From NCBI GenBank assembly GCA_003024175.1, contig MDYQ01000097.1, forward strand, positions 1 through 64,000: a DNA stretch of 64,000 nucleotides, in the 5' to 3' direction. Each line of letters opens with the position of its first letter. Within the stretch, counting starts at the first letter, position 1. Source of the stretch: Planoprotostelium fungivorum (lineage: Eukaryota > Evosea > Variosea > Cavosteliida > Cavosteliaceae). The notes under the pieces are model-generated. The model saw only the letters and a list, made by a program, of their open reading frames with translations. It made no database searches and was not told where the DNA came from. The position numbers and the translations under genes are program-made. Of this stretch, positions 45,941-57,530 are shown piece by piece.

Positions 45941-48361
45941 ATGGAATCAGCTGCGACATTGAATGATTGGCCATTGGTCCAGCTAAGCAGAGCATTTACA
46001 CCGACAGCAGCATCGATACCCGATCAGAAAGCGCTGAAGAGAGTTCATGTCGAAACATCACAGATCAATTTGACACCCCTGAACCCAGTTTCCTTCTTGA
46101 TCAGAGCGGCCAACATCTATCCCAACAAATTAGCAGTCGCCCATCCATTTACCGATTCCCCTGTCTTCTACAGTTATGGACAGCTAGCTCAGCGTTCGGT
46201 CAATCTCGCCCATGCATTGCAAAAGATCTCCAACATCAAACCGGGGGATCGTGTCGCAGTTCTCGCACCCAACTGTCCAATGATACTCGAGGCCCATTTC
46301 GTGAGTCATCTTGAATGTGAACGAAGGACGACACCTCATCTCATCAAAGGGTGTTCCGGCTGCCCGCGCCATCTTGAACCCCATCAACAGCAGATTGAGT
46401 CCACAAGATATCTCTTACGTGCTGGAACACTCTGGATCGAAGCTGTTATTGGTCGACCATTCTCTGTTATCTCAAGTGATGAGGTACAAGATGGAAACAT
46501 CTTCTCAATCTCTCACAGGTACAAGGGCTACCTTTGATCAAAGAGGGAAAATGTCAGCTCATCATATCCAAAGACAGTGGATCCTCGAACGATTGTGCTT
46601 ACGAGCGGGTGAGTGATTTGTTTCATTTTATTTCTCACTGGAGTCAGTATCTAGAGGAAGGGAGGAGATTGTCGGGTGAAGAGGGTTGGATGAAGTTGAC
46701 ACTTGAATCTGATGAAAATGCACCCATGGCCTTGTGTTACACCAGTGGTACGACCGGTAGACCGAAAGGTGTTCACTACTTCTCATGAGCCATCTGCAAC
46801 TTCACCACGATCATAGTCTATGCTGATGACATGGTGTTGTGCATCATCAACATCATGCATCTATCGAATGTCTTATCAAACATAGACTGACCACCCATCA
46901 GGTGTCGTCACAACCTACAGAGGAAGCTATCTGGGATCCATCAGCAACGTCATCGAGGGAAGACTCAACACGGACGGCGACTCCGTTTATCTCTGGACCC
47001 TTCCCATGTTCCACGCTTCGGTGAATCATCATTCTCCCTCTCTCTTCTGATTCCCTCAGGGGTGGACTTATCCTTGGGCTGTTACCGCTGCCTTTGGAAC
47101 TCACTTGCTGCTGAGACAGATCGATTACGAGCATATTTGGAGGGCTTTCAGCGTCTACAACGTGACACATTATTGTGCTGCACCCACGGTACAGATTGGT
47201 ATCGTCAATCACGAGAAGGCCAGAAGGATCGTGGGCAGGAGGATCAAGTGAGGCGGAAAATATTTTATTCTATTTTAATGTCTTCTCAGTGCCATCATCG
47301 CCGCGAGTGCTCCCACCGCAACCCTCTTAGAGTCCTTGGAGAATCTGGGTATAGACATTGCACACGTTTACGTGAGACGACATCACATCATGCACATCGC
47401 TGACTTCACAAGGGACTGACAGAGACATACGGACCTCTCACCCGAGGCTATTCTTATCCTTCTTGGAGAGAATTAGATGCCAAGGGAAGGTCCGTTCAGA
47501 TGTCGCGTCAGGGTCAGAATTACGTCACGGCGGATGAAGTCAGGGTGGTTCGTGTGGAGAAGGAAGAAGATGGAAGAGTCCACGCCAAACTTCCACTGGA
47601 AGACGTGCCGCGTGATGGTATCACCATCGGTGAGATCGTCATGAGAGGTAACTTGGTCATGATGGTGAGTCGACGTTTGGAATCAGGAACGTGTGGGAAT
47701 CAGGAATCTGACGGAATCAGGAATACTACAATAACCCGGAGGCCACGAAGGAAGCCTTCGCAGGGGGTTGGTTCCACAGCGGTGATCTCGCCGTGAGACA
47801 CCCCAACGGAGCCATCGCCATCGCCGATCGAAGTGATGAGATGGCATGACATGCGTCCTCTAAACGCTCTCAGGCAAGGACATCATCATCAGCGGAGGAG
47901 AGAACGTGTCATCGTTAGAGGTGGAGTCCGCTCTGTCCGGCCACGAAGACGTGTTGGAGGCGTATGCCGTGGCTAGGAGTGACATTCGCTGGGGCGAGAG
48001 ACCCATGGCTTTTGTTCTTCTGAAAGAGACATCGAGACAGGCAGGTTGCATCGGTATCCATCTTCTAATGGAGCGCAGAAGTGGAAGGGAAGGGAGAGGG
48101 AATTCGAAGAGTTGTTGAAAGAGTATTCGAAGAAAGTCTTGGCGGGTTACAAGAGGCCTCATTGGATTGAGGTACGAGATGATGGATGTGCACCACTTAA
48201 TCGCATGGCAGGTAGTCGATGCGCTTCCAAAGACATCTACGGGGAAGGTGAGAGATAAGAAGGGGTCCATCTGACATGAACAGATACAAAAGTTTGTTCT
48301 TCGTGGCTGGGCTGCTGACAGGAACAGAGCATCCGTGGGAGGAAATAAAGCCAAATTGTAA
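45941..48361 (+). CDS. AMP-forming acyl/aryl-CoA ligase
   Basis: It activates a carboxylic acid with ATP to an acyl-AMP and then a CoA thioester. The chosen start is ATG 45941 ([20 protein letters not shown]); an in-frame upstream stretch to 45827 lacks a better ATG. Domain signs in order are [19 protein letters not shown] (without the first residue), [35 protein letters not shown], the ATP loop [81 protein letters not shown] and the C-terminal lysine motif [18 protein letters not shown]. The layout is that of medium-chain acyl- or aryl-CoA synthetases (AAE type). The substrate cannot be read from the sequence. About eleven introns. It starts 287 bp after the decarboxylase and ends 50 bp before the bZIP gene. 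Confidence 0.9.
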
Positions 48362-48411
48362 AAGTCAATCAAAAGTTTCGGTCGACATTTTATTTCGAGA
48401 CAGCAGCCAAC

Positions 48412-49570
48412 ATGAGCACGAGCAGCACTGGGCGTGTGTCCGTAACTGACCTTCCAAATGACCAGAGGGAGAGAAAGAGACTTCAAAATCGTGTAGCGCA
48501 GAGAAAATACAGTGAGCGGTGATCTGGTTGTATCAAATGTTGATGCGATAAAGGGGAGAAACAGAGACAGAAGCTCATCGAGTTACAAGAGAAGGCCGAT
48601 CAGCTGCCTCAACCTGAGGCGACATTCAACGCGCCTCCAACAAATGAGAGTAACCTCATATTCTCTCCGGACTACCTCCTCTCCACACCCATCACGAACA
48701 ACAATGTCAGTTCCAGCGATCGTATCATGGAACTCGAACAGAAACTCGCCGAGGCAGAGAAGAGATGTAACGAAATGAGAGAATCACTCAAGAGATACAT
48801 GGTACCTCAGCTCCCGCATCAACCGAATCAAATACAACCATCAGAATCGGATTCAAGCTCAGACTTTCAATACCTACAGTCTAGCTCATCTTCCTCTCCC
48901 CTGCACCAGATGACAGAATACATGGCTGCGGGAGACATGGTGGTTAGAAAGGTTCATTGTGTCAGAGCTGCCAAGGAGGCCGCCACATGGAGTTTTCCAG
49001 ACGAGAACAACATTCTACTGGAGAAGGTCAATCTCATCCGAGCCATGTTCTACAATGGAGAGATGCTCAACATCCTCCACAACGGATTTGCGAAGGAACA
49101 CATCCTCAACGACGACAGTCAATCACCATTCTGCTCGGTCGAGATCAACATTCCGCCTAATCTCTTGGATAATCTTCCACCCAACCTTAGACCCACACAC
49201 CTTCAGATGGTCACTCCTCATCATCCATACATCGATCTCCTCCCTTGGCCAGCTTTCAGAGATCGACTCTTGTCTGTAGCCAATCTCATCGATGAGGATG
49301 TGCTGTGTGCAGACATGCACGATAATGGAGAAGGTGAGACGAACATCTCTGTCACTGTCCTCTTCCACCGTGCTCAATGTCCATGTGCTGAAGATCACAT
49401 CAGGTTTTGTTGTGTGGGGATCATCACCCAACGATGAATGGTCCTGGGAGATCAGTGAATACTTTGCCAAGAAGTATTGGTTTCTCATGGATTACAACAT
49501 GCTCAGGTCCACCAATTGGTGGAGGTCACAGAGAGGACAGCCACCGCTGCGAATCAAACTGAACGCTTAG
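48412..49570 (+). CDS. bZIP transcription factor with DUF3425-like C-terminus
   Basis: ATG 48412 (MSTSSTGRVSVTDLPNDQRE) leads straight into the basic region KRLQNRVAQRKYREKQRQKL. A 42-nt intron splits the codon for the last Arg of KYR, and the spliced frame restores the bZIP signature NxxAQRxxR. A short leucine zipper follows (LIELQEKADQL). A Ser-rich linker (SESDSSSDFQYLQSSSSSS) joins a C-terminal domain with LRPTHLQMVTPHHPYIDLLP then WPAFRDRLL and EYFAKKYWFLMDYNMLRSTN, WWRSQRGQPPLRI. This matches DUF3425 (PF11905), a domain paired with bZIP regions mainly in filamentous fungi. It ends at TAG 49570. The gene sits 50 bp behind the ligase and looks like the local regulator. Fungal affinity in a non-fungal-looking genome suggests horizontal transfer, although the introns are of host type. 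Confidence 0.85.
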
Positions 49571-49754
49571 AGCACACATAACGAGAGTCTTTAGATGGAA
49601 AAGGCATCGGATCGTATATAAATTGTATTCATCGTGGAGATCTTCTACTTGTTTGAAGAAGATGCGTTCACATGAGCGACCGCCGCGAACATGGGTGAAT
49701 GATAAATAAAAGGGATGGAAATCGACATTTTCTTTGAGATGTTCATCACAAGTG

Positions 49755-51563
49755 ATGCCAAAAGGTGCAGGGACCTACCCTGTTTTGAATGAAGAATGGC
49801 CCACACTAGGAGCTCAGACATCTAGTCCACCCCTTCTCCCTGTCAAAGGAAAGACCCCTCCTGCGGTCAAATCAAATTTGAAGCTCGCTAAAGATGCTCC
49901 CGTGTTCGTACCTAGAGGTCTGCCACCACAATTAGAGGCACTCTCTATAGAGGAGAGGGGAGGTGATTCGAACATCAGATGTATCATATGAGGTGAACTC
50001 TGTCAGCCGTAGAGAAGAGGACGCCAGCTCTCGAATTTTGGTCACATCACAATCACATCTATCAATGGCAACGTAAAGGCGGTGAGACGTTTCAAAGATG
50101 ATTATCATCCTGTTGAAATCGAGAAAGATCAAGGAGATACATACCAATGCTCACAGATCGCTGAGAGACAAACGTCTTTGAGTAATTTGAAGATGAATAG
50201 CTGCTTCCGTTGTGGAAAGAGTAGACCCATATCAGGTGATTCAAATCATGTCCATCACATGTAATGACATCCATCAGCTGATCTCATCGTTCAATCTATC
50301 ACGTGTGCCATCTGTGGTCTCTGCAGTGACTGTGCACCGGCAAGCACAAAAGAAGACGTGCCACAGATGAAACACATCATACTGCCCACTCCCTCAGAGG
50401 TGGAAGTCGTTCTGTATCATCACGAGTGTCCCGATGGAACAGGTGCGTCCATCATATCGCATGTTGGAAAAAAGGTGATGCTGACGGGACCAGCGGCCGC
50501 TTTTGCCGCTTGGAAACTGTTGAAGAAGAAGAACGTGACGTTCTATGGCGCCAAGAGAGGTGATCAGCCTCCCAGATGGGTGGCGGGGAAGGTGATGACT
50601 CCAATTTCATTCTTCTAATTCACAACATTTTATTCTCCCACGATAGGAGTGAAATTGTCACTCGGATACATGAGTGGATCGCATGCTGCATCATCACGAA
50701 GATCATGAAATGAGATCTCTTTATTGACAATCTTAGATCGTGGCCATCTTTGATTTCTGCTACAGCCTGGAGGAGACAAAGTAAGATCCTCTCTTTGATG
50801 CCTCCCATCATCCATCTTACGAGGCAACAGGTTCCTCCTGGAAAAATGCAGGGGTCTCCTCATCATGGACCATCACAAGTCCGGCATGGATGAATTGAAA
50901 CACTTGAGCCCCAACATCTATTTCGATATGGAGAGAAGTGGTGCCAGACTGGCCTGGGACTATTTTCACCCGAACCAAGCCCCCCCTCTCTTCTTGAAAT
51001 ACATAGAGGATCGTGACCTGTGGAAGTGGAGCATGGCAGACAGCAAGGCCTTCGGTGCATATCTAGACACGGTGAGTTGCGTGCGGCTTGTCTTGCTCAC
51101 ATGTGGAGGTACCTTGCAACTACGAAGAATACGATACGTTCTGCGATGACAGCGTGATGAGAGGTGCAGTGGAGAAGGGGAGAGCCATCCTGAGTTACAT
51201 CGAGTACAACGTCAGTCGATCCACCAGAAGGGGCTATCTCACCGATTTCCTGGGTATTTTATTTCCTTTTCATCTCCAACGTTGACGCGGTCAGGATACA
51301 AAGTGATGGTGTTGAACTGCACTCACTTGATGAATGAGATCGGTAACGAGTTGGCTCTCCAGCCCGCTTGTGACTTTGCCCTCGTCTGGCAGTACGATCA
51401 CCATTCGGACAAGATCATCGTGTCGATGAGATCGAGCAACATGAAGGTGGACCTCAGCGAGATCGCGAGACAGTTTGGGGGAGGGGGACACACGAAAGCT
51501 GCGGCTTTCCGATGGAGTGGGACGATACAACAGCTGTTGAAACAAGTCAAGAAGACAAAGTGA
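49755..51563 (+). CDS. DHH/DHHA1 phosphoesterase with PAM2-like motif and zinc cluster
   Basis: ATG 49755 starts MPKGAGTYPVLNEEWPTLGA. At about residues 40-55 comes SNLKLAKDAPVFVPRG, matching the PAM2 pattern (L-x-x-x-A-x-x-F-x-P) that binds the MLLE domain of poly(A)-binding protein. After two introns come ALEFWSHHNHIYQWQRKG and a Cys cluster: CFRCGKSRPIS, then CAICGLCSDC across a further intron. The DHH phosphoesterase domain follows in frame: VVLYHHECPDGTA (motif I), AAFAAWKLLKKKNVTFYGA, VAIFDFCYS (motif II region), DHHKSGMDELKHL (DHH motif), AYLDT and the DHHA1 signature ARQFGGGGHTKAAAFRW. It ends at TGA 51561-51563. DHH/DHHA1 enzymes cleave phosphodiesters in small nucleotides or single-stranded nucleic acids; together with PAM2 a role in mRNA turnover is possible. 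About eight introns. Confidence 0.85.
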
Positions 51564-51625
51564 TAAACGTCTGAATCGGTTCGACACGTGTAAGATCTCT
51601 TGTTTACACGAATCCTTGTTTATCT

Positions 51626-54600
51626 CTAACCACCGGTCAAGTTGCTGGTGATGACCGTGCTTGGCCCTTCTGTCGATATCATGAGGGGATTTGGAGTAGT
51701 ATCGAACGAGCTGTCTCTTATGATGGCTCCTCCTTGTGTCATTCGTATCACGGGCTGAGATGATGATGTCTGAACGAAATTTTCGTTAATCAAGATGGAT
51801 GCCCCGTTGATCAGCTCCGTTGAACCTTGGCTCGCCAGAGTGAATCTGTTGCCAGACTGTATCAATGAACCACTGGAGAACAGGATGTCACTGCCGCTCG
51901 AATTGAACTGCGAATTGAGAATGATAAATGAGCCGGCAGAGTTGTAAACGGTCCCTCCTTGTGTGGATGCGGTGTTGTTCACCTGGGTTCATCAATAGGA
52001 GTGGCAGGATAGAATAAATACACTCACAAAGATACAAGAGGAGAGCAGAGCATTGCCTTCACTGACATAAACAGCTCCACCATAACTGGCCGCATTGTTC
52101 GTCATCATCACCGAAGTTATCCTCAGTGTGTTACCTTCTTTCGTTCAGTACCTCCTGATGATTCATATGGAATGGCTCACTATTCGAATAGACAACACCA
52201 CCGTTGCCTTGAGCTGAGTGAAGAGAGATGTGACCTCCTTGTATATTCACCATTCCTCCATCGCTGTACAGCATTCCTCCATCTCCATTGGAAGTACAAG
52301 ACGAGACATTCGTGGATGATAACGTTGTCATTCCAGACACGTACAGGCATCCACCTCGAGCGCTCCTTCCTCGGCTCATAGAACACCCCTGCATTCTGAC
52401 GATACATCCTCCCTCTGCATAGATGACGCCTTCCATCGTCAAACTCGCATACTACCTTCGTCTTTCACCTCCGTGATTTGCAGCGATGTGGTTCGTAAAC
52501 ATATCAGAAACGGAAGAGACGACACCGCCAAACGTGTAGATAGCGCCACCGTTTTTGTAAGCCGTATTGTTACTGTACACATTGTTCTCACTGTCCATAT
52601 TCCTCAGAGTACCTCCCATGCTGAAGACACCGGAGGTTCCTGTATTATTGACGAACTTGCTGTTTGTCACGTATACGCTGTACGGACTCGTGCAATTGAT
52701 GTCAATCGCCCCTGAGATTTGATTTAGCACAATCACACTCCCTCATTGTGATCTCACCGGCAGTCACAGAGACTATGTTATTAGAGAACGTCGAACTGTT
52801 TACCAACAAATTGGATAAACCGTCGGATACGCTGATGACACCTATTTGGAGTTCAGCATCGACATCGTTTTCTTTGTATCGGAGATCTCACTCGGAGCAC
52901 TGATGAACGAGAGGGTCATCGAGATCATATTGAATGTCTGCACTTGGCTGATGGAGATAACAGGCATCTTGCTGTTGATATTTGCGAGATAAAAACCGTT
53001 CATCTACAATGAATCAAATCACTTTATGAACATGGATGGAATCTCACGGTGAACGAGGATACATTGTACAGATTGATCGTCACGTTACCACTGATCGTAA
53101 CCGAAGAAGAATTGATAAGCTTGATACTATTTCCATATCCGGTATAATTGATCGTCAGACTGTTGAACTGACCCGCGATAAATACCGTCGTATCATTCGA
53201 TACAGATGCCGCCAAATTCAAAACGGATTGAATTGATTAATTTTTTTCATCACCATGATCGATCTCACCTTGGATAGCATCCAGATTAGGACGTATCGTG
53301 CACGGTTGATAGTCTGTGAGGCACGTGGTCGACACGTTCAATGTGGGGTAACAAAGGAAGAGGTTGCTCTTCAGATTGCAGGAAGAACTGACGTTGACGT
53401 ATCCGATGGAAGTCAGGTAGTTGTTGTTTACATTGAATGTCTGTAGTGGTGGCAAACTTGTGTCTCTTCCTGGCACCGTACCGTTCAGCGCATTCGAGCT
53501 CAGATCCAAGAGCGTCAGATTGGGTAGGTTCAGTACGGCCCGAGGAATGGTTCCACTCAATTGGTTCCCCTGCAGATTCAACGCCTTGAGCTTCGTCATG
53601 TTTCCCACGGAAGAAGGAATGCTGCCAATCAATTGGTTGGCGAGGAAATTGACCGAAGTGAGTGAAGAGAGGTTTCCAATGGAAGGAGATAGCGGACCGC
53701 TGATCTTGTTGTAACTGAGATCGATCACTTGCAATGAGGAGAGAGCGTAGATGGCTTCCGGTATTGATCCGTTCAGCTGACAGTTGCGAAAGTATAGCTG
53801 CGTGAGGGAGGATAGACCACCGAGAGAGGATGGCATGTACTGCACACTCAATAGAGGATTGTCGTTCAGATTGAATGAAGTGAGGGAAGTCAATCCACCG
53901 ATGGATGCGGGGATGATGCCACCGAATCGATTGTTGCAGAGGAGCACCACGCTGAGATTGTTGAGGCCACTGATAGAAGGAATCGAGCCATTCAGTTGAT
54001 TGTTGCACAGATCGAGACGGACGAGAGAGGAGAGGGAGTTGATGGATGAGGGGACGCTGCCGCTTAATTGGTTGCTGCTGAGGACCAGAGAAACGAGAGA
54101 AGTCAAGCTACCGATGGAAGGGGAGATGTTGTCGGTGATCTGATTGAAGCTGAGGTCCGTGTAGGCCAGAGAGGATAAGGTGTAGAATGCACCGGGGAGA
54201 GATCCGTCCAATTGGTTGTTTTGTAGGTAAAGAGTGTTGAGCTTCGAGAGAGAGCCGATCGATGTTGGTATGGATCCGTTGATTTGATTGAAGCTCAGAT
54301 CGAGATAGTTGAGCTGGTTCAGGTTGCCGAGTGCATCGAGCATGTTTCCACTTAAATTGTTGCCACTCAGCGAGAGATAGTTGAGCTTGACCAAATCACA
54401 CAGTGAAGTCGGAATCGTGCCGTTCAATTGATTCGAACTGAGCCAGAGACCGTTGAGATGGATCAAGTTTCCCATAGAAGGAGGAATGCTCCCAGTCAGC
54501 TTGTTTTTCTGGAGGTTGATGTAAGTGAGGTTGGTGAGAGAGCCTATGGTTGGAGGAATAGCACCACTCAGTTGATTGTTGTAGAGAGAGAGCCAAGTGA

Positions 54601-57530
54601 GAGGAGCGAGGTTTGCAATAGAAGGAGAGATGGTGCCGTCCAGTTGATTGATGCTGAGATCCATGTAAGTCAGGGAGCTCAAGTTATAGATCCCGTCTGG
54701 AAGAAGCCCGCTCAGTGTGTTGTTCTGAAGAGAGAGAACAGTAAGTTGAGTGAGATAGCCGATGGATGCGGGGATAATTCCACTCAGTTGATTGTTGTTC
54801 AGCTGAATCCGACTGAGAGCTTTCATGTTACCGATGCAAGGAGGAATGGATCCCGTGAGGCGATTAGATTGTACATCCAGATCATACAAATGCGTCAGAT
54901 TACCTTTCTCTCATCAGCTTATATACCATTCATGGAGAGACTCACACAGAAAGTTGGGAATCGTTCCTGTGATACCATTACCTCCGAGAGAGAGCTGCGT
55001 CAGGTTGACCAGACTTACTATGGCAGACGATATGCTTCCATTCAGCGATAAGCCGTTCGGTCCACTGTTCATGTATTTGATGCCAACAGGGTAGCTCTGG
55101 CTTGCATCGCAGGTCACACCCACAAAATCGGTAGAGTTGCACATCTACTTCGATTGAGTTGTGATGTCATCACAGATTAGAACAAGATGAGCTCACGTTT
55201 GATCCAATCCAGTAGAGAGCTGAACCTACAAATCTCATTCAGATCAAATCAAGTCTGAATAGAGAATGATGGGAGAATCGAAGGAATACACACCTCCAAG
55301 ACCGCTCCATATCTGTTTCATCGTCGTCAGGACAGAACATGGAGAGCTGTAGCTGCACGGGGCAGAGACATTCTGTGGTGGATAGCACGGAAACGGATTG
55401 TCTTCCACTCGGCAGTATTCCGCATCGATGTATCCCACAGATGTGAATGAATTGCTATTCAGATATATAGATGTCACGGAATGGAGTGAAGTGTCTCTCG
55501 AAGGTATGGACCCGCTCAGTGAATTGTATGATAGGTCTAACAATTGTAAGTAAGGCAGATTGATCAATCCAATGGGACAAGGTCCAGTGAGGCCATTGGT
55601 TGACAGATACAAGTATATCAGGCTACTAGCTTTGCCTATGGAAGAAGGTATCGATCCGCTCAGTGGATTGCGGCTCAGGCTCAGATAATATAGCGCACTG
55701 TTGTTACTGATGGGAGGGATGCTTCCGTAGAACTTGTTGTTCTGCAGACTGATGCTCTGTATGGTTGGCAGGGCGAAGATAGGAGCAGGCAAGAGACCAG
55801 TGAGCTGATTGATCCCGAGGTTTAGGTAAGTGAGACTCTTGAGATTGACCAGAGAGGGCGGTAGGATTCCGTTGAGTTGATTGTACGACAAGTCTATGTA
55901 TTGGAGAGAGCTCAAGTTATAGAAGACGTCGGGTATGGGTCCACTCAGTTGATTGATGATCAGAGAGAATCTCTCGAGCTGTGTGAGATTACCAATGAAC
56001 GTCGGAATCGACCCGTTGAACTTGTTGAAACCCAGAGAGAGTTCTGTCAGGTTTTGCAACGTTCCAATCGAGGCAGGTATTGGGCTGATCAGTGCGTTGA
56101 GTTGCAGGTCGAGCGAGGACAACGAAGAGAGAAGGCCGATGGAAGAGGGGATGGTGCCGCTCAGTTCATTGACCTGCAGATTGAGTGAGAAGAGAGAGGT
56201 GAGGTTGCCGATGGAGGGTGAGATCGTGCCGTTGAGCTTGTTACTTCCGAGGTTGAGGACTTGCAAAGAAAGGAGGCCGTAGATTGTTTCGGGTATGAGG
56301 CCTTCCAGCTGGTTAACTTCCAGTTCTAACTGAGAGAGAGTGGAGAGAGAGCCGATGGATGAGGGGATGGTGCCGCTCAATTTGTTGAAGTTGAGAATCA
56401 AAGAAACGAGAGAGGTCATGTTGCTGATGGAAGGAGAGATCGTTCCATCGAGTTGATTGAGGCTGAGGTCCAAATATACCAGAGAGGATAATTCGTACAG
56501 TCGGTCTGGTAACCCTCCACTGAGTTGGTTGTTGTACAGTATCAGATGTCTCAAAGACGTAGCATCGCCAATGCAGGACGGAATAGAGTCTGTCAGACCG
56601 TTGAATTGTATGTCCAGGTAGCTCAATTGGTGCATACTGCCTGTACTACCGTATGAGTATAAACTTCCCTCGTTGTAGATATCTCACAGATCGAACTGGG
56701 TATAGCTCCGCTCAGCATGTTGAAGCCCAGGTCCAGAGTGATGAGACGGCTCATATTTCCGATAGAAGAAGGTAATGATCCGCTCAGTTGATTGTGACTC
56801 TGTTATCCGTGCATCAGCACCGTCGGTGAGAAGGCGTAACTCACAAGATTAACAGCCGTCAGCTGTTGTAAGCTATCAATGCACGATGGTATCGATCCTG
56901 TCAGTTTCATCGAGCTCAAGTTGAGATAGTTCAGATGCGTCAGATTACCTGGTGCGTTGATTAGTTTGCTTTCTGCGACACACGAGGGTTTACATAGAGA
57001 GTATGGTATCGATCCTGTGACTGGATTATCTCCCAGGGAGAGCTGCGTCAGATTGACGAGACTTCCTATGGCTGAGGGCATGCTTCCGTTTAGAATCTCA
57101 GGCTTCGACCCGTCGTTGACGTAAACAAAGTCGACGGGATAATTCTGACTCGCATCGCAGGTGATGCCGATGTAATCGGTGGAGTTACACACCTTTCGCA
57201 GATCAGATGATGATGATGGTGATCGAATGGTGAAGGAGGAGAGAAGATCATCGTACGTTGTTCCCGGTCCAATATCGTGTCGAGCCTGGATAGATAAGTT
57301 CAAGATACGGTCATGTTGATCCCGATCGTATAACATGGAGTGAGAATGGATGACGTGTGGTCAGCTTCGAAGATGGTGGCGGAATGCAGTATAGATGAAA
57401 CAGAGAAGAACACACCTCCGAGTGAACTCCATATGCCTTTCATTGTAGCCACGAGATTCGGATCCGAATGAGCATCACAACCACATGAAATGAGCACAAG
57501 GGTAATCCATATCAAGTGCATCATCTTCAT
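51626..57530 (-). CDS. secreted giant protein: two LRR units plus beta-helix
   Basis: The ATG at 57530 opens a clear signal peptide ([20 protein letters not shown]). Unit [31 protein letters not shown], then about 18-20 plant-type LRRs (LxxLxLxxNxLxGxIPxxIG) and a [11 protein letters not shown] end cap near 55350. Unit B repeats the plan: [29 protein letters not shown], some 20 LRRs and [11 protein letters not shown] near 53330. A third part (53220-51626) begins [20 protein letters not shown] and becomes a right-handed beta-helix with [18 protein letters not shown] and GGMLYSDGG repeats, ending at TAG 51626. There is no membrane anchor or kinase domain. It could bind prey cells, extracellular matrix or bacteria. 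About ten introns, mostly between units. Convergent with the DHH gene, 62 bp away. Confidence 0.85.

Noticed and set aside
53255-56282. Plus-strand open frames across the LRR region
   Set aside because: Shadows of the repetitive minus-strand LRR codons.
53237-56635. Regularly spaced repeats that could suggest a CRISPR array or satellite
   Set aside because: The repeats are about 72 bp, diverged and in frame with LRR codons, so they are coding repeats.
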